Part shown: positions 11,878 to 23,957 of the stretch, piece by piece
Position numbering within the stretch: position 1 is the stretch's first letter
Layout: each line of letters opens with the position of its first letter
NCBI RefSeq assembly: GCF_001039355.2
Contig: NW_019774347.1
Location: 363,152 to 427,151 of the forward strand
Direction of reading: 5' to 3'
Length of the DNA stretch: 64,000 nt
Source: Lingula anatina
Lineage: Eukaryota; Brachiopoda; Lingulata; Lingulida; Lingulidae
Program-made: the position numbers and the translations under genes
The notes under the pieces: model-generated
What the model saw: the letters and a program-made list of their open reading frames with translations, nothing else
The model's database searches: none
Told to the model about the DNA's origin: nothing

Positions 11878-14800
11878 TCATTCTTGCTGAAAAACTATCT
11901 GATTTCCCTCAGACTGTGGCACTAGTATTGTCCTGGTTACTCCCTCCGAGGACGGCACAAAAATTGTCTTGGTGTGTTCTCCGCTGTGTGTCTCAGTTGT
12001 GCTCTGTAACAAAGCCTGGTACAAATCTGCTGCCTCGTACGTTATCGCCGCACCCTGAGAGTCAGACCCAACATAGGTGATGGGGGCACCCTGGGAGTCA
12101 GCAGTCACCACAAACTGTTGAGTTTGCAGTGGTAAATGATCTCCGTCGGTGTTGATGATGAGATTCATAGGTTGAGATGAGGTGACCTCTTCCTGGGTAT
12201 CGATGACCTCTGTCACGGCCATAATGTCCTGACTTCTCTGGTGCTGTTTCTGTGAGTCATGGTTTACGCCATGCATGCGGCTTTCGTGACGCTGGAGGTG
12301 GTGTTTATGGCGGAAGACATAGCCACAAAAACGGCAGCGGAATTTTCCATCGCTTGTGTGGGCACGGATGTGTGCTTTGCACATTACATCCGTGTTGAAT
12401 CTCCAAGTGCATCCTGGGAATGTACATGCAAACGGTCGGTTTAGATCGTGCACCCTCTTGTGTTTAGCCAATGTTGGTTTGTCCGTGTAAGCATACCCGC
12501 ATATATCACACAGCACACTGCCTTGACTGTGGAACTGTCTGTGGGCATGGATTGCTGCATTCACTTTGGACGTAAAATCACACTGATTGCACTTGAATAT
12601 TCTCTCCCTGTGGACACGTTTATGTGTATTGAGATAAGTGAGAGTGGTGAACCCCTTGCCACATTGATCACAGACAAAGGAGCGCTCAGTTCTATGAGTC
12701 TTCAAGTGATTCCTGAGATACCGCAAGCGCCCAAACACCTTCTCGCACTGATCGCAAGGAAAGATACCCGGTAAGTCCTGCTTCTCTATGTTTCTATTTC
12801 GTCTCTTTGATTTCACTGTTTTGGTAAGGGAGTCGTAACTCTCATTAAACACCCTAAGACTGATAATCTTTTCCCTATCTGTTCCATCTAGAATGTCTCT
12901 GTCCACTTTCTGGTTGATCTCTAATGCCTCTCTGTGGTTGCCCATAAAATGCTTCACTAATGCACTCTTTGATACAGTTTTATACTGGCAGTGGAGGCAC
13001 TTCAGGAACATCTTAGAATATTCATCAGTATATCCTTTCAATTTCTGATAAGACAGAATAAAGTTGAAGTCACAATCAGTATCAGTGTCCATATCCTGAT
13101 TTTCCACCTGGGAACCTTCTGCTGGTGCAGAATCATGTTCTGTTTCACAGGAATCTTGGACAACTATTTGAACATGTATTGTCTTGGAATTTTCCTCTCC
13201 CTCCTGCCCACCTTCTGTGACAATCTTGTCTTGGTCTGTGCTGCCACCTATGTTAGTGTTGTCCTGACCTGCATTACCACCCGTTTCTGTGTTATCACTG
13301 TCTGCATTTGGAACCATATCAAATTCATGTCCAGCTTGTTTTAGTTCTGTCCTGTTGTTACCTTCATTCCTAAAATGTCCAAAAATACTTTCAAAAGATA
13401 CAGATATGCATGGTCTAATTTTCACAAAACATTAAATAATGCAAACAATGGGTGCCTTATAGTAATTGCTGCCTTGTCCTGAACTGAGAATTTTCTCATT
13501 TAAATGGTTTATATTTTTAAAAAATCTCCATAATTCACAAGCTAGAAATTGATAGCAAAAGCCCATATGCACCTTGGGTGAATATCACATTAAGGGCCAG
13601 CAGTAATTCAAACACTATCATGCCACAAGAAAACTCCACTCACCTGGTGGCCTCTTTGTTAGCAGCCTTCTTGGTTCCCTCCCCTCTGTGGTAGAACCTG
13701 CTGATCTTGTGCTGTTTCTTGTAATGCTGAACCAGTGTGAAATGGCGTGTGAACTTCTGTGTACACAGTTCACAATGGTAACGGCTGCTAGAAGATAGAT
13801 CTGGAAAAACAAAACAAAAAAGTTTAAATGACCTTAAAGAGAATTTGTAAGATTTTTAAGATTTGTAAGGATTTGTAGATTTTGAAAGATTAGCATTTTT
13901 GACTGAAAATCATTACAGTATATGATTATTTTTGATAATATGCTATATCCTAAACTTCAGTATTACTAGTATATATATAAACCTGAGATCACACTTAGCC
14001 AGTTTAAAGGAAATATTAAAATGAGGCTTACATAAGGGGGCCGTAAGAGAAGTTGTCAATTTTTTTACAGTTTTAAGAACATGTAGATTTAAGTTTAATT
14101 ATACCATGGAGGTACATCTCTTGACTATGCACACTACACTTTGATAAATATGGATTACTAGTAACTGGGTGAATACATAAAAGGGAAAAAAATGTCATAC
14201 TTGTACACAGTAAATATAATGCATTTATGTAGATGTAAGTTACTCACATTCTTGATACAATTCAAATGTATGTATATCTAGTGAAAACCATCAGTTTAAA
14301 ACTTACAATCTGACTTATGTTCCAGGAAAGTCAGGATGTCCCTGAAAACCTTGAGGCACCTGCCACACTTCAGTTCATCAGTGGCCACTGGAAAGTACAA
14401 AAAGATTCAAAACTTGACATAAAAGTTAAAATAAGACTTATTCAAACAAACAAACAAAAAAAAAGCATATTGATAAATCACTGTTTGAGCTGCTGTATGT
14501 TTTTTAAAGAATCTTTTTAATAATACTTGAAATGTAATAGCTTGAGAAGAAACTAAGGGCTATAAATTGTGAATTGAGTCGGTACTCTATAAACACCTGA
14601 CTAAAAGATACTAGTAGTATCTCTGTTCTTTTCCATTCCTTCTGACTATATTTATCTCAAATTGAGTAACTTTTTGTTCTCTTGGCTGCATTTCATAAAT
14701 TTTACTTTTTCCAGCTAGATTTTGTACCCTTGCCAAAACAGACAAATGACATAGCAATTTTAATGAAACTTCTCTTAACCTTTTCCCCTTAACTTCAAGT

Positions 14801-14959
14801 GCAATACGCAAAAACAATTATAAACACTTAAAAAAGCTTTTCTTAGGATATGTACCTACCTGAAATATCTGTAACATCCTCAACCAAATTGCCCGTCTCT
14901 TCTAAATTCTGATTGGTATTTTCATCTGACTCAACTTCTTGCTCATCTGGGTGGTCCAT
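11878..14959 (-). CDS. C2H2 zinc-finger protein, nine fingers, 609 aa
   Basis: Four coding exons in transcript order: 14959-14860, 14387-14307, 13800-13644, 13369-11878, all phase-compatible. Finger 1 is atypical: CGRC at residues 41-44, then H57, with no clear final ligand (HKSDY). Finger 2 covers residues 67-90. After an acidic Asp/Glu/Thr/Gly-rich linker, finger 3 begins near residue 235. Fingers 4-9 run nearly in tandem from about 316 to 480; finger 8 has the longer CTFPGC spacing. The tail is Gln/Thr-rich with a tandem pair, APITYVGSDSQG and AAITYEAAD. It is probably a nuclear DNA-binding transcription factor. I cannot name an orthologue. The start ATG follows a good acceptor (TTCTTCCTAG|A), so a noncoding leader exon lies upstream. 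An earlier in-frame ATG at 13425 is intronic. Confidence 0.85.
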
Positions 14960-15625
14960 TCTAGGAAGAAAATCAAATAAATTGGAAGGTCTAACAATAC
15001 TGTGTATAAAAAAGCCATGCAGAAGAAAACTTCACTTGTTAAACCGTTGTGAACATTTTCAATTGATCACTGGACATATGCTGAGGTCGGCCGGCTGAGG
15101 TCGGGTGAACATGATCTTTCCAACAGCATTAAATAACTTCCTTGTTTTTTTTGTTTTTTTTTAATTTTCATTATTTTTATGATTATTAGTTTTTAAATGG
15201 GCAAAGTTCTAAGAGCTACTACAAACAAAAAAAAATCATGCACTTATACTTAGTACCATTAAGAGCAAGAAAACAAAATAAACTGACTCATAATATGCGT
15301 GGACCTACTTTGTCTTATTATGTGCCTGTAAGCTGTAGTAAGCGTATATCTCAAGTCGCAGTGTACATGTACGTATGAATATCATGCAAGCAAGGAGTTT
15401 CAACAGTTCAACTGTTTAAACTCCTTGACACAAGTAAAATGCACAAGCACGGTAAGTTTGGGCACAAACTTAATAAAACTTAATTATTCTATAAAGGCAA
15501 CGTTTCGTCTCTCATTCTGACTCTGTAAAAAATCTTCAAGTATACACGTGATCATGTGCTTGTTAAAAAGCATGCTTGATCTTCAATTGCTTTTCAAATT
15601 TTGATAAGAAGAGGTGCAAACTTAC

Positions 15626-15680
15626 TTGGAGACTCCTGCAACCGGAAGTTTCGAAGATGGATAATCGGGATAGACGGCGC
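15626..15680 (-). promoter_or_regulatory. Probable noncoding leader exon of the zinc-finger gene with ETS-type motif
   Basis: On the minus strand a clean donor (TCCAA|GTAAGTTTG) ends at 15626 and fits the acceptor just before the zinc-finger start codon. The exon contains CCGGAAGT read on the plus strand at 15642-15649, a match to ETS-family sites common in housekeeping promoters. The exon's 5' end is not defined. Confidence 0.5.
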
Positions 15681-16598
15681 AGTTAATCAAGATAAGATAT
15701 TTATTCAGAAAAATAAGTGTGTTATATCGTCCAACACTGTATTAAATGCATTGTGTAAATTTTTTAAAAGCAATGAATATTTTGTTGATGTTAATGCTGA
15801 TAGAATATGGTATTAATTATAAATGTTGATCTTTAATTCTCAATTAGCCTGTCTTGGTTTCGGTTGGAGGGGAAAGTGCAAGTGTCAACAAATCTCCGGC
15901 AATCAACTGTGCTGATAACGTTAGAGTTTATCATCAATTGACAGCCAGGAATCGAGTAACATATGATGACACATTGATATCTTAGAAGGTGAGTGTCCTT
16001 TCCGCCTCAAAAACCGTAAAAAAACAATCTGTTTTGACTGGGCAATAAGCTGAAAATTGGAAAGAGGTGGAGTTCCTATAAATCTTAATGGAAAGTGGAA
16101 AGTCACATGCTTTTGAGTAATAATTGCCGGCAGCAAACGTTGAATAAAGTCGTAAGCCATGAAGGACTTGCTATCGCAGAGTGGCCTGTATTGCCACTTA
16201 TGGCGAACTCTGAATTAATAATCAGCAGTGGAATTGGGAATAAAAAAAATTAGCTGGCCACAATAACTGTAAATCTGGATATTTATAGAAGGAGTATTAC
16301 TGTAATTGAAAAATTGTTAGAAAATTATTAGTGCGATAAATGAAATAAGTGTAAATTGCAAAATGCAAAGTATGAAACCCCATGTATTGTTCTCTTATGC
16401 ATCTAAATTATTGTGTTTTTAGTCTTTCACCACCTTAAAATTTCCACTTCTGTGTAAATTGTAATGACATCTTTTAACTTACAAAATTTGAGCAAATAAG
16501 GAAAATTAATTAGTCTGTTGCCCAAAAATATTTCCTTCATTAGATCTTATGTACAAGCTTTGTAAAACTCTGAAAAGTGATGTAAGTTCAAGTCTTCA

Positions 16599-16657
<59 letters not shown>

Positions 16658-16767
16658 TTTATAAAATTTCATTATCTAAAAGACAAAATGTGTGAAATAC
16701 AGTGTAACTACCAGCTACCCGGTAGGTGCCTAAAATCATGAATTAAATACTATAGCATATTTTCCAG
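15681..16767. other. Intergenic region between divergent genes
   Basis: About 1.1 kb with no supported coding region. It should hold the zinc-finger promoter on the left. The long TG run at 16600-16655 lies just upstream of the splice acceptor (TTTTCCAG) preceding the LIMP-2-like start, which implies an unseen 5' leader exon for that gene, probably within this stretch. Confidence 0.5.
16600..16655. repeat. (TG)n microsatellite
   Basis: Uninterrupted TG dinucleotide run of about 56 bp, about 120 bp upstream of the LIMP-2-like start codon. Confidence 0.95.
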
Positions 16768-16777
16768 AGATCCAAAG

Positions 16778-19693
16778 ATGGCAACATGCCGAGAGGGATG
16801 CAAGAAGTGCACAGCCCCATTTCTGCTGATAGTTGGAGTTATCCTTGTTGTTCTTGGCATAGCTGGTATCTATGAGTTCCCTGTGCTGATAAACCAACAA
16901 GTAACTCAGGTAATTAATGTCGCTGATAACCACCAGATGTCAGGCAAAACCAAGACTGTACACTGGTAAATATGGTACCTGCTGCCTGAAATCCTTAACT
17001 GGGGCAGAGCTAGCAATTTTTTTTCACTTAGCCAAATCACCACATTTTTGTCAATTTGTTATCAAAATGGTCATAATTTGGCTAAAACATGTTAAATCAA
17101 GCCCCTTTTCTTTAGCCAATTTAAGTCAGTTTTAGCATTTGGCTAAATTGGTGAGTGTTAGCGCTTTCCAGCTTAGTTTATTTGTCTCATCTCTTTAAAC
17201 CTAAACAACAACAGACTGCTATGAGCTAGAGTTACTTTGTACATGTTCATGTACTCAGTAGTATTGTCATAAAAAGTAAGTGTAGATCTAATACACAAGT
17301 CATGTGTAATAGTTTTAGGAAGCAGGTTAATACAGTATTGTTATTTGAGTGGATTAAATACTGCATGCTTATGTCAATGTCAAATTTGATTACTAGTAAA
17401 TATTTGACCTAACATTTATTTGAATATATGACCTTATAATAAGTTTGTTAGTGAGATGGAAACTTAGTCACCATGTTATCTCTCCTGTTTTGATTAATTT
17501 AGTGAATCAGGTGTATTTCGATTAAATTAAACTGATATTTATGTTATCTCTACAAACCCAGCATACAGTATTTGTCATATTTTATATGTATTACAATGTA
17601 ATTGATAAGGTTTTATAGAATCATTATGGAAACATTAAATTAAGAATTTTGAATAAGAGTTGACCAGTGTTAATATTACATATCCACTGATAAGATTACC
17701 AGTGGTGCTGTTTTTTTGACTTGATTTATACAAAAATGTATAATGTAGGTATTTCAGTGGCTATTTAATAGTATTGGTAGTATTTCTGTGGTGTTTTTTG
17801 TCCTTTGAGTACTATTATTTGCCTTTTTGTTCCTTTGGCAGTTTTTATCCCTCCTTGAGGTTTTGGCACTTTTCCTCACTTTATTTACTTCAGAAGAGTT
17901 GAGTTGAAATGAAAATTTACTTTTTTTTATTTAAAGATGCAAAAAAAGATTAAAAATTGATGAAGTGGAAAAAGAAAGGATAATATAGTATTAAATGGTC
18001 TCCTACATTTTTATTTATTACCAATTTGCTGTCACTCTAGAAATATCACTCTATTTTATTATCCCATTTGTTGCTGGTGGTACAAACATAGGAGACGTCT
18101 CTGTCTCTCTGGTCCTCTAATTTTATAATTTTTCCAGAATGTTATGCTCAAAGAAGGGACAATGGGATATAAACAGTGGAAGGAACCCACTGTTCCTATC
18201 TATATGAAGTTTTATGTGTTTAATCTTACCAATCCAGAAGAGGTGCTAGCTGGTGGGAAGCCTTATGTGGAAGAAATAGGACCGTATACATACAGGTAAG
18301 CTTGGTAAACATTACAGTACGGCTGTTTGGAAGATTTGGTTAGTAGGAGTGTAGCTTTTCTAATACGGTGTATGTTTTGTGGATTTATGTATGCTTTGCA
18401 GTTGGCTTGTAGGTATTTTAGATAGATGATGTTGTTTTAAGAAATACACTGTAGGTCTCCAAAGACTGTTCACAAGATAATATTTTTTTTATTTGTCAGC
18501 ATATGAAATTGTACGTATACCCATCAACCCCCCCCCCCATGGTCTCTTCTTTTACTGTTATAAGTTGGTTAAAAATGTTATAATGAACTTTATTTCTCTG
18601 TTTTAGAGAACACCGTGAGAAAGTCAATATAACCTTCAATGGCAATGGAACAGTCTCCTATCGCCAGATTAGAACATTCCATTTTGTAAGAGAGAAGTCA
18701 GTCGGAGATGACAGTGAGAATTTTACCACCGCTAATATCCCTTTACTGGTCAGTGGTAAATGCATTTTCTTTGAAAAATGTAATTTCTTTTAAAATGGAT
18801 CGACAAATATAAATGAAAACCGTGCTTCTCATACATGTACAGTACCTCAGTTACATTTTTCATTCCTTAGAAATTGATTTGTTTATTGAGGCAGACATAT
18901 TGAACTCAATTTTCTTGGAATCACTGAAATTTTTACCTACAGTGTAAAGTTTCAGCATGTATATTTAGTCGTTGTTGCCATATTCAATTCCTTGTGAAAG
19001 TTGACCTTGTTTTAATTATACCATGTTAGCTTTAGAAAATCACCTTTATGTTTTCAGACAGTAGCAGAGGCAATGAGAAACCAAAGTTATTTCATTCAGC
19101 TTGCAGTTGAAGCCGGGTTAAAGGTAAAGTTGTTGAATTTGTATGTGTTTGAATAAAGGAGGTTTTGTAATCAATAAGAATGAGAGAGTCATTATAAATT
19201 GTGTCTAAGGGACCATTAATTCAGAATGAGGTTTGTAGACCTAGCTAATGTGCACATAAAATACAATTTGATTTTAATCAAATAAGACTGTGTCTAAGTA
19301 TTCATAGGGTGTTTTTTTTTGTTGCAAGATTTTCATTTCTTTTTATCTTTTAAGTTGACAGATGAGAAGCTCTTCATCAGCCGGCCTGTACGCCAAATAG
19401 TGTGGGGTTACCATGACCCCCTGATGCACCTGATGACCCTGATGCCTGGCCTCAGTGACTGGTTCTACACTGACTGGATTGGAGTCATGATGAATGTGAG
19501 GAGAAAGGGGGACTTCCATTAAATAACAATACTGTACAGTTCAGTTCAATACAAAACAGCACAACAGAATACAACACAACACAACACATTATAATGGTGC
19601 CTGCAAAATAACATTTCTTGTAATAATTTTCATTTTAAGTGTTTTAGGAAAGAATAATTTTTTTTTAGACTGAAGTGAATTTTTATCATCACC

Positions 19694-19736
<43 letters not shown>

Positions 19737-22700
19737 GTCAAGTATTAAAATTGGCCTCAATGATGATTTTTGCATAATAGTTCCAGTTTTTGTGATACTA
19801 TCGTGTACATTATTAAAAGTTTTTAACATAAATATACACCACAGTATTATTTTCATTTTTTATCCAGAAAAATGCCACAGATGATGGACTTTACACAGTT
19901 TATACTGGAGAGAATGATATCAGTAAACTTGGAGTGATAGACAAATACAATGGTTCCAAGTATCTCAATTTTTGGACAACAAAATATGCTAACATGGTGA
20001 ATGGATCAGGTAGGTTTGGATCTGTTGTTTGGATCTTTTATAAGAAAAAAAATCACTCAGATTGATTAAATTGTGCCTTATTTTGTAAAAGTAAAGTATT
20101 TTTTAAGTACTTGTATGGTTAAATAACAGATGCACATTGTATATGGGAGGTCACTATGGGCTGATATTGACCTGCACATGACTGCTGTCAACCAGTCAAC
20201 AAGCAACAAGAAAATTTATTATTTGTTTCATTATTCATTATAATTTCTTCCCTACAGATGGGACGATCGCTCCGCCTTCCTTTGCAGTTGAAAATGACAC
20301 CCTCTCGTACACCTTCCAGAGTGATATTTGCAGGTGACGTGATCTTTTTGTTCCCAATTTTTGAGATGAGTTTCAGAGATTATCGGAAGTCACCTCTGTA
20401 CCAATGGAATACAGCAGAGGGGAGGTTTCGGTAGTTTCTGAAATTCTGGGTGGATGACATGTAACTTTCGTATCTGATTGATATACATTTGTCAGTTTGT
20501 GCCCAGCACATCAGGGTCATCAAAGAGTTCATCACACAGTTCTTCCTTTTTTATCTAAAATATACTCTCAATTAAGTTTTTGAAGAAATATTACAATTTG
20601 CATTCTTCTGATCATCATTTCTGATTATTTCTTAACAGGTCAGTTTATGGAGTTAAAAGGGGCTCAACCAAGACTCCCCAGGGTATCAGTCTCCACAGAT
20701 ATATCGGGACAGCGAGTGAGCTGGCCAATTACAGCATCAACCCAGACAACATCGGCTTCTGTCTCCCTAACAAGGACTGCCTGGGTACTGGGCTGCTTTG
20801 GTTGAAGTCCTGTACAAATGGTTAGTATGGGCTAAGGTAGAAGATAAATTTTGGGTCCTGGGTATGGGTTATTGATGACAGTCAAGGATAAACTCTGCTT
20901 ATGGATGTGGAGTATAACATACTGTGAAGTGGATCTTATAACTTGTTTGTAGTGGGTTGAGATCTTGTCAGAATATATGCTAAATTTGAGTATTAACTAA
21001 TGATGATAGAGGTGGAAAATAGTTCAGTTTCTCAGAAACAAAAACATTTGCTACTTCTACCAGGTATCATTATCAGTTAATACTCAAATGAGAGAATCTC
21101 TGTCACTCACCTATTATTAAATTTCCCATTCTTGTATTTTTCATTTCTTTGACATGATTATATAGAATATAACAAGTTAAGAGCTAGCAGAGTTCATGTC
21201 AAAAAGCACACACATGCAAATAAAATATTTCAATTGCCCAAGGCTTGTTAGTATTCACTTAATAAATTGATAATCATTGAAAATAATTGATAATTGATAT
21301 CATTCTGTATCTGTATCTGTCCATGTACGTCTAAAGAAACCACTACTGGTGTATCATTGATATTCCAGTTTTGAAATTTTCCATTGGCATTCTTGTATTT
21401 TGCATTTCTATGACATTTTAATCAAATATTTAATTCTCTTTGCAGTGGACTACTTCCCCGTGCCCGTGGTGGCATCTTTTCCTCATTTCTATCAGGGAGA
21501 TCCCAAATTTGTGGAGGCCATTGGTGGCATGCATCCCAATGCCAGCTTACACCAAACTGAAGTAGATGTAGAACCTGTAAGTGTGCATGTGAAGTCAGGC
21601 CTTTTTCACATTGAGCAGTAGCTTTCTGTTACGTAATAAATGTGGTCCAGTTTGAGAGAGTCACAACTTACATTCGTAATAGCCTGCTATAAAGGAAGAA
21701 AGTCATCTAAATGCAGCACCCACACTAGACACAGCATGGATCAGTTTTGATTTACATTGGGGGCTTGAGAAATGGAATAAAAAATCCATTGAGCCTGGAA
21801 CAGCACAGAAAACTGTTTTTCTTGATGTGAACGTGGAAATTTATCCTGGGATAAATCCTAGGATGATGTGAAATAGGCCTTCTCTTTACAATACATAATT
21901 TTATCTTGTTATGTATCAACTAGTTTAACAAATTATTTGACTTTTATTAGACATCGCTACTACAAAGTGCTGAATATTAACCGTTGTACGTCGATCACAT
22001 TTGATCTTCTGTGTATAAAGCTATAAAAATACGGTGATACATAAAAGAGAAATTAAAGTAAGTTCAGTATTAGTCTTGTATTGTCACTCTTTCTTCAGAT
22101 CACAGGGTTAACTATGGGTGCTCACAAGAGGGTGCAGATTAATGTTTTTATGACCAAAGTAAAAGATATAGGGTAAGTACACTATGCAGTATTTTTGCAC
22201 TGTACACAATAATTGTCAATCAAATGTAACAGCTATTTCAAATAATACTGCATTTTATTTTTAAACAAAGCAGTGTTCCTGTTATAAAACAGAAATGTTA
22301 TAAAATTAATTAATTTTCATAGTACAGTATATCAGGTTTACAGTTGATACATTTCCCTTCTGAAGAGACGAAAAAAGACCTATTTTTGCTTGTCAGACTT
22401 TAAAAATGTTTTTTCTTTTTAATCTGTGAAATGATATACAGTTCAATCTCAAAGTGTGAAGTTGGGCTTCACAGTGAATCAAAATCTACACCTTTTCTGT
22501 ATTTGAGTGCTTTTCCCAGACAAGCATCCACTGGTTATTAGCGAGTGTTTCAAACGTGGTCTGAAAATTAGGGTTAATTTTGGGTATTTTCTCTGTTTTG
22601 GAATCTGTAGTTCAAAGATGGGCTTGTTTTTTTTATATTTTTTTTTTCACAAAAGTTTATTTTATTTATTTTTACTTGAAGATACTGGTATTTATTGCTG

Positions 22701-23957
22701 AATAGCAGTTCTGTATTATGTTTGTCTTCATATCAGTTTAGTTTGATTTTAGACATTGTTTCATTTCAGACTAACAGAAAATGTCTCCACGTTGTTCTTC
22801 CCCATAGTATGGCTAGACGAGGTAAGATGAGGTGTGCTTAGACAAGAAATATTTGAGACTGGAAATTGGATCAACTTGCATCACCAAAGGACCAGATTGA
22901 TGAATCTGGGATAAAAATGTCTCAGTTCAGTTGGGCCTTGTAGAATAACTTTACAGAGAAAGGAGAATAGCACCTCAGATGTTAGCATGTACATGGTTAG
23001 CTAATCTGGCTGTTGGTAGCTTCAAGTTAATCAAGGTGTCAGTCTAAATAAATCCTTGTCTGAACAGTTAATTATTATTATTTTATTATTATTTTATTAT
23101 TTTAGTGTCATGGTGGCTTGAGTGTATTTTGTTCAGAGAATGCACTGTGAGCACTCGGAATGTGGGTGTGTGTGTGTGTTTGTGTGCATATGTGTGTATG
23201 TGATTGGAATATTTGCTCAATATAGCAAAGGTAAAAACACTGCCCTAGTAAAAAGAAATAAACATGTCACTTCACAAGGAAAGTCCCATTGCCTTTTGCA
23301 TGCCCCTTGTGATTATATCAAAAGGCTTTGTTAAAAAATAACATGATTTATATACCCATCACTGTTGGTAGCTAGATCACCTTTTCTTTGAAATAGTCTA
23401 CTTATACAAGCTGTAATATGTTATGATGTATTTCAGAGTGTGGAATTAGACGATGCCACAGCAGATCTCTTCAAAAACATGGTGTATATGCCCATAACAG
23501 CCACCACTGTGGTACAGTATGCCTGTTTTGGGTTGGGAGGAGCTCTCATTCTTATATCCATCATTATAGCAGCAGTCAGATATAAAAAGGTAAATAAAAT
23601 GTTTTTACCCTTTATATGGTGCAGTTCATTAGAAATGCAATCTAGATATTACAATTATTTCTCCTGTCACCATGATTTTTACTTTGAAGGTTGAGTTGAA
23701 ATTTTCCAAGACATGAATTTCTTTAAAATTAATGTCAGAAAAGCAAGTTTAATATTAAATATTTCCTGTTATTATCATTTTATTTATCCTGAAAAATTAT
23801 TTATCTACATATATAATTATGTCAACTCGGTTATTCACAGCAATGCATAACAGCAATAACAAACAAAATGAGGTTTAAAAAATATAAGTTTTTTATTACA
23901 TTACAGTGGAAAGAGAATCAGTCCAAGCTGGAGTCGGAGCGTCTACTCAATAACTGA
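16778..23957 (+). CDS. SCARB2: CD36-family lysosomal membrane protein (LIMP-2/SCARB2-like), 499 aa
   Basis: Thirteen exons: 16778-16909, 18138-18295, 18607-18748, 19058-19123, 19355-19495, 19868-20009, 20258-20333, 20639-20820, 21446-21576, 22099-22172, 22770-22821, 23437-23589, 23907-23957. The architecture is that of the CD36 family: short cytoplasmic N-terminus, TM1 (about residues 12-32), a large glycosylated lumenal domain (many NxS/T sites), TM2 (about 457-479) and a short tail. Family signatures include YVFNLTNPEEV, EEIGPYTYREHR, FQSDICRSVYGV, FCLPNKDCLG and DVEPITGLTMGAHKRVQINV. The tail carries ESERLL (E492, L496, L497), an acidic [DE]xxxL[LI] dileucine signal like the sorting signal of vertebrate LIMP-2, which suggests lysosomal rather than surface function. 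Length is close to the family norm. Orthology to SCARB2 rather than SCARB1 or CD36 is inferred from the tail only. Confidence 0.93.
19696..19731. repeat. (TA)n microsatellite
   Basis: TA dinucleotide run in the intron between exons 19355-19495 and 19868-20009 of the LIMP-2-like gene. Confidence 0.9.

Noticed and set aside
12259-13344. Several plus-strand open frames opposite the zinc-finger exon
   Set aside because: Antisense shadows of the C2H2 coding exon.
13370-13425. N-terminal extension of the last zinc-finger exon (MKIRPCISVS...)
   Set aside because: The acceptor TTTTAG at 13370-13371 fits the phase of the upstream exon, so this part is intron.
15601-15816. Plus-strand open frame of 71 codons
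   Set aside because: It overlaps the zinc-finger leader exon and promoter, has no domain and no splice support.
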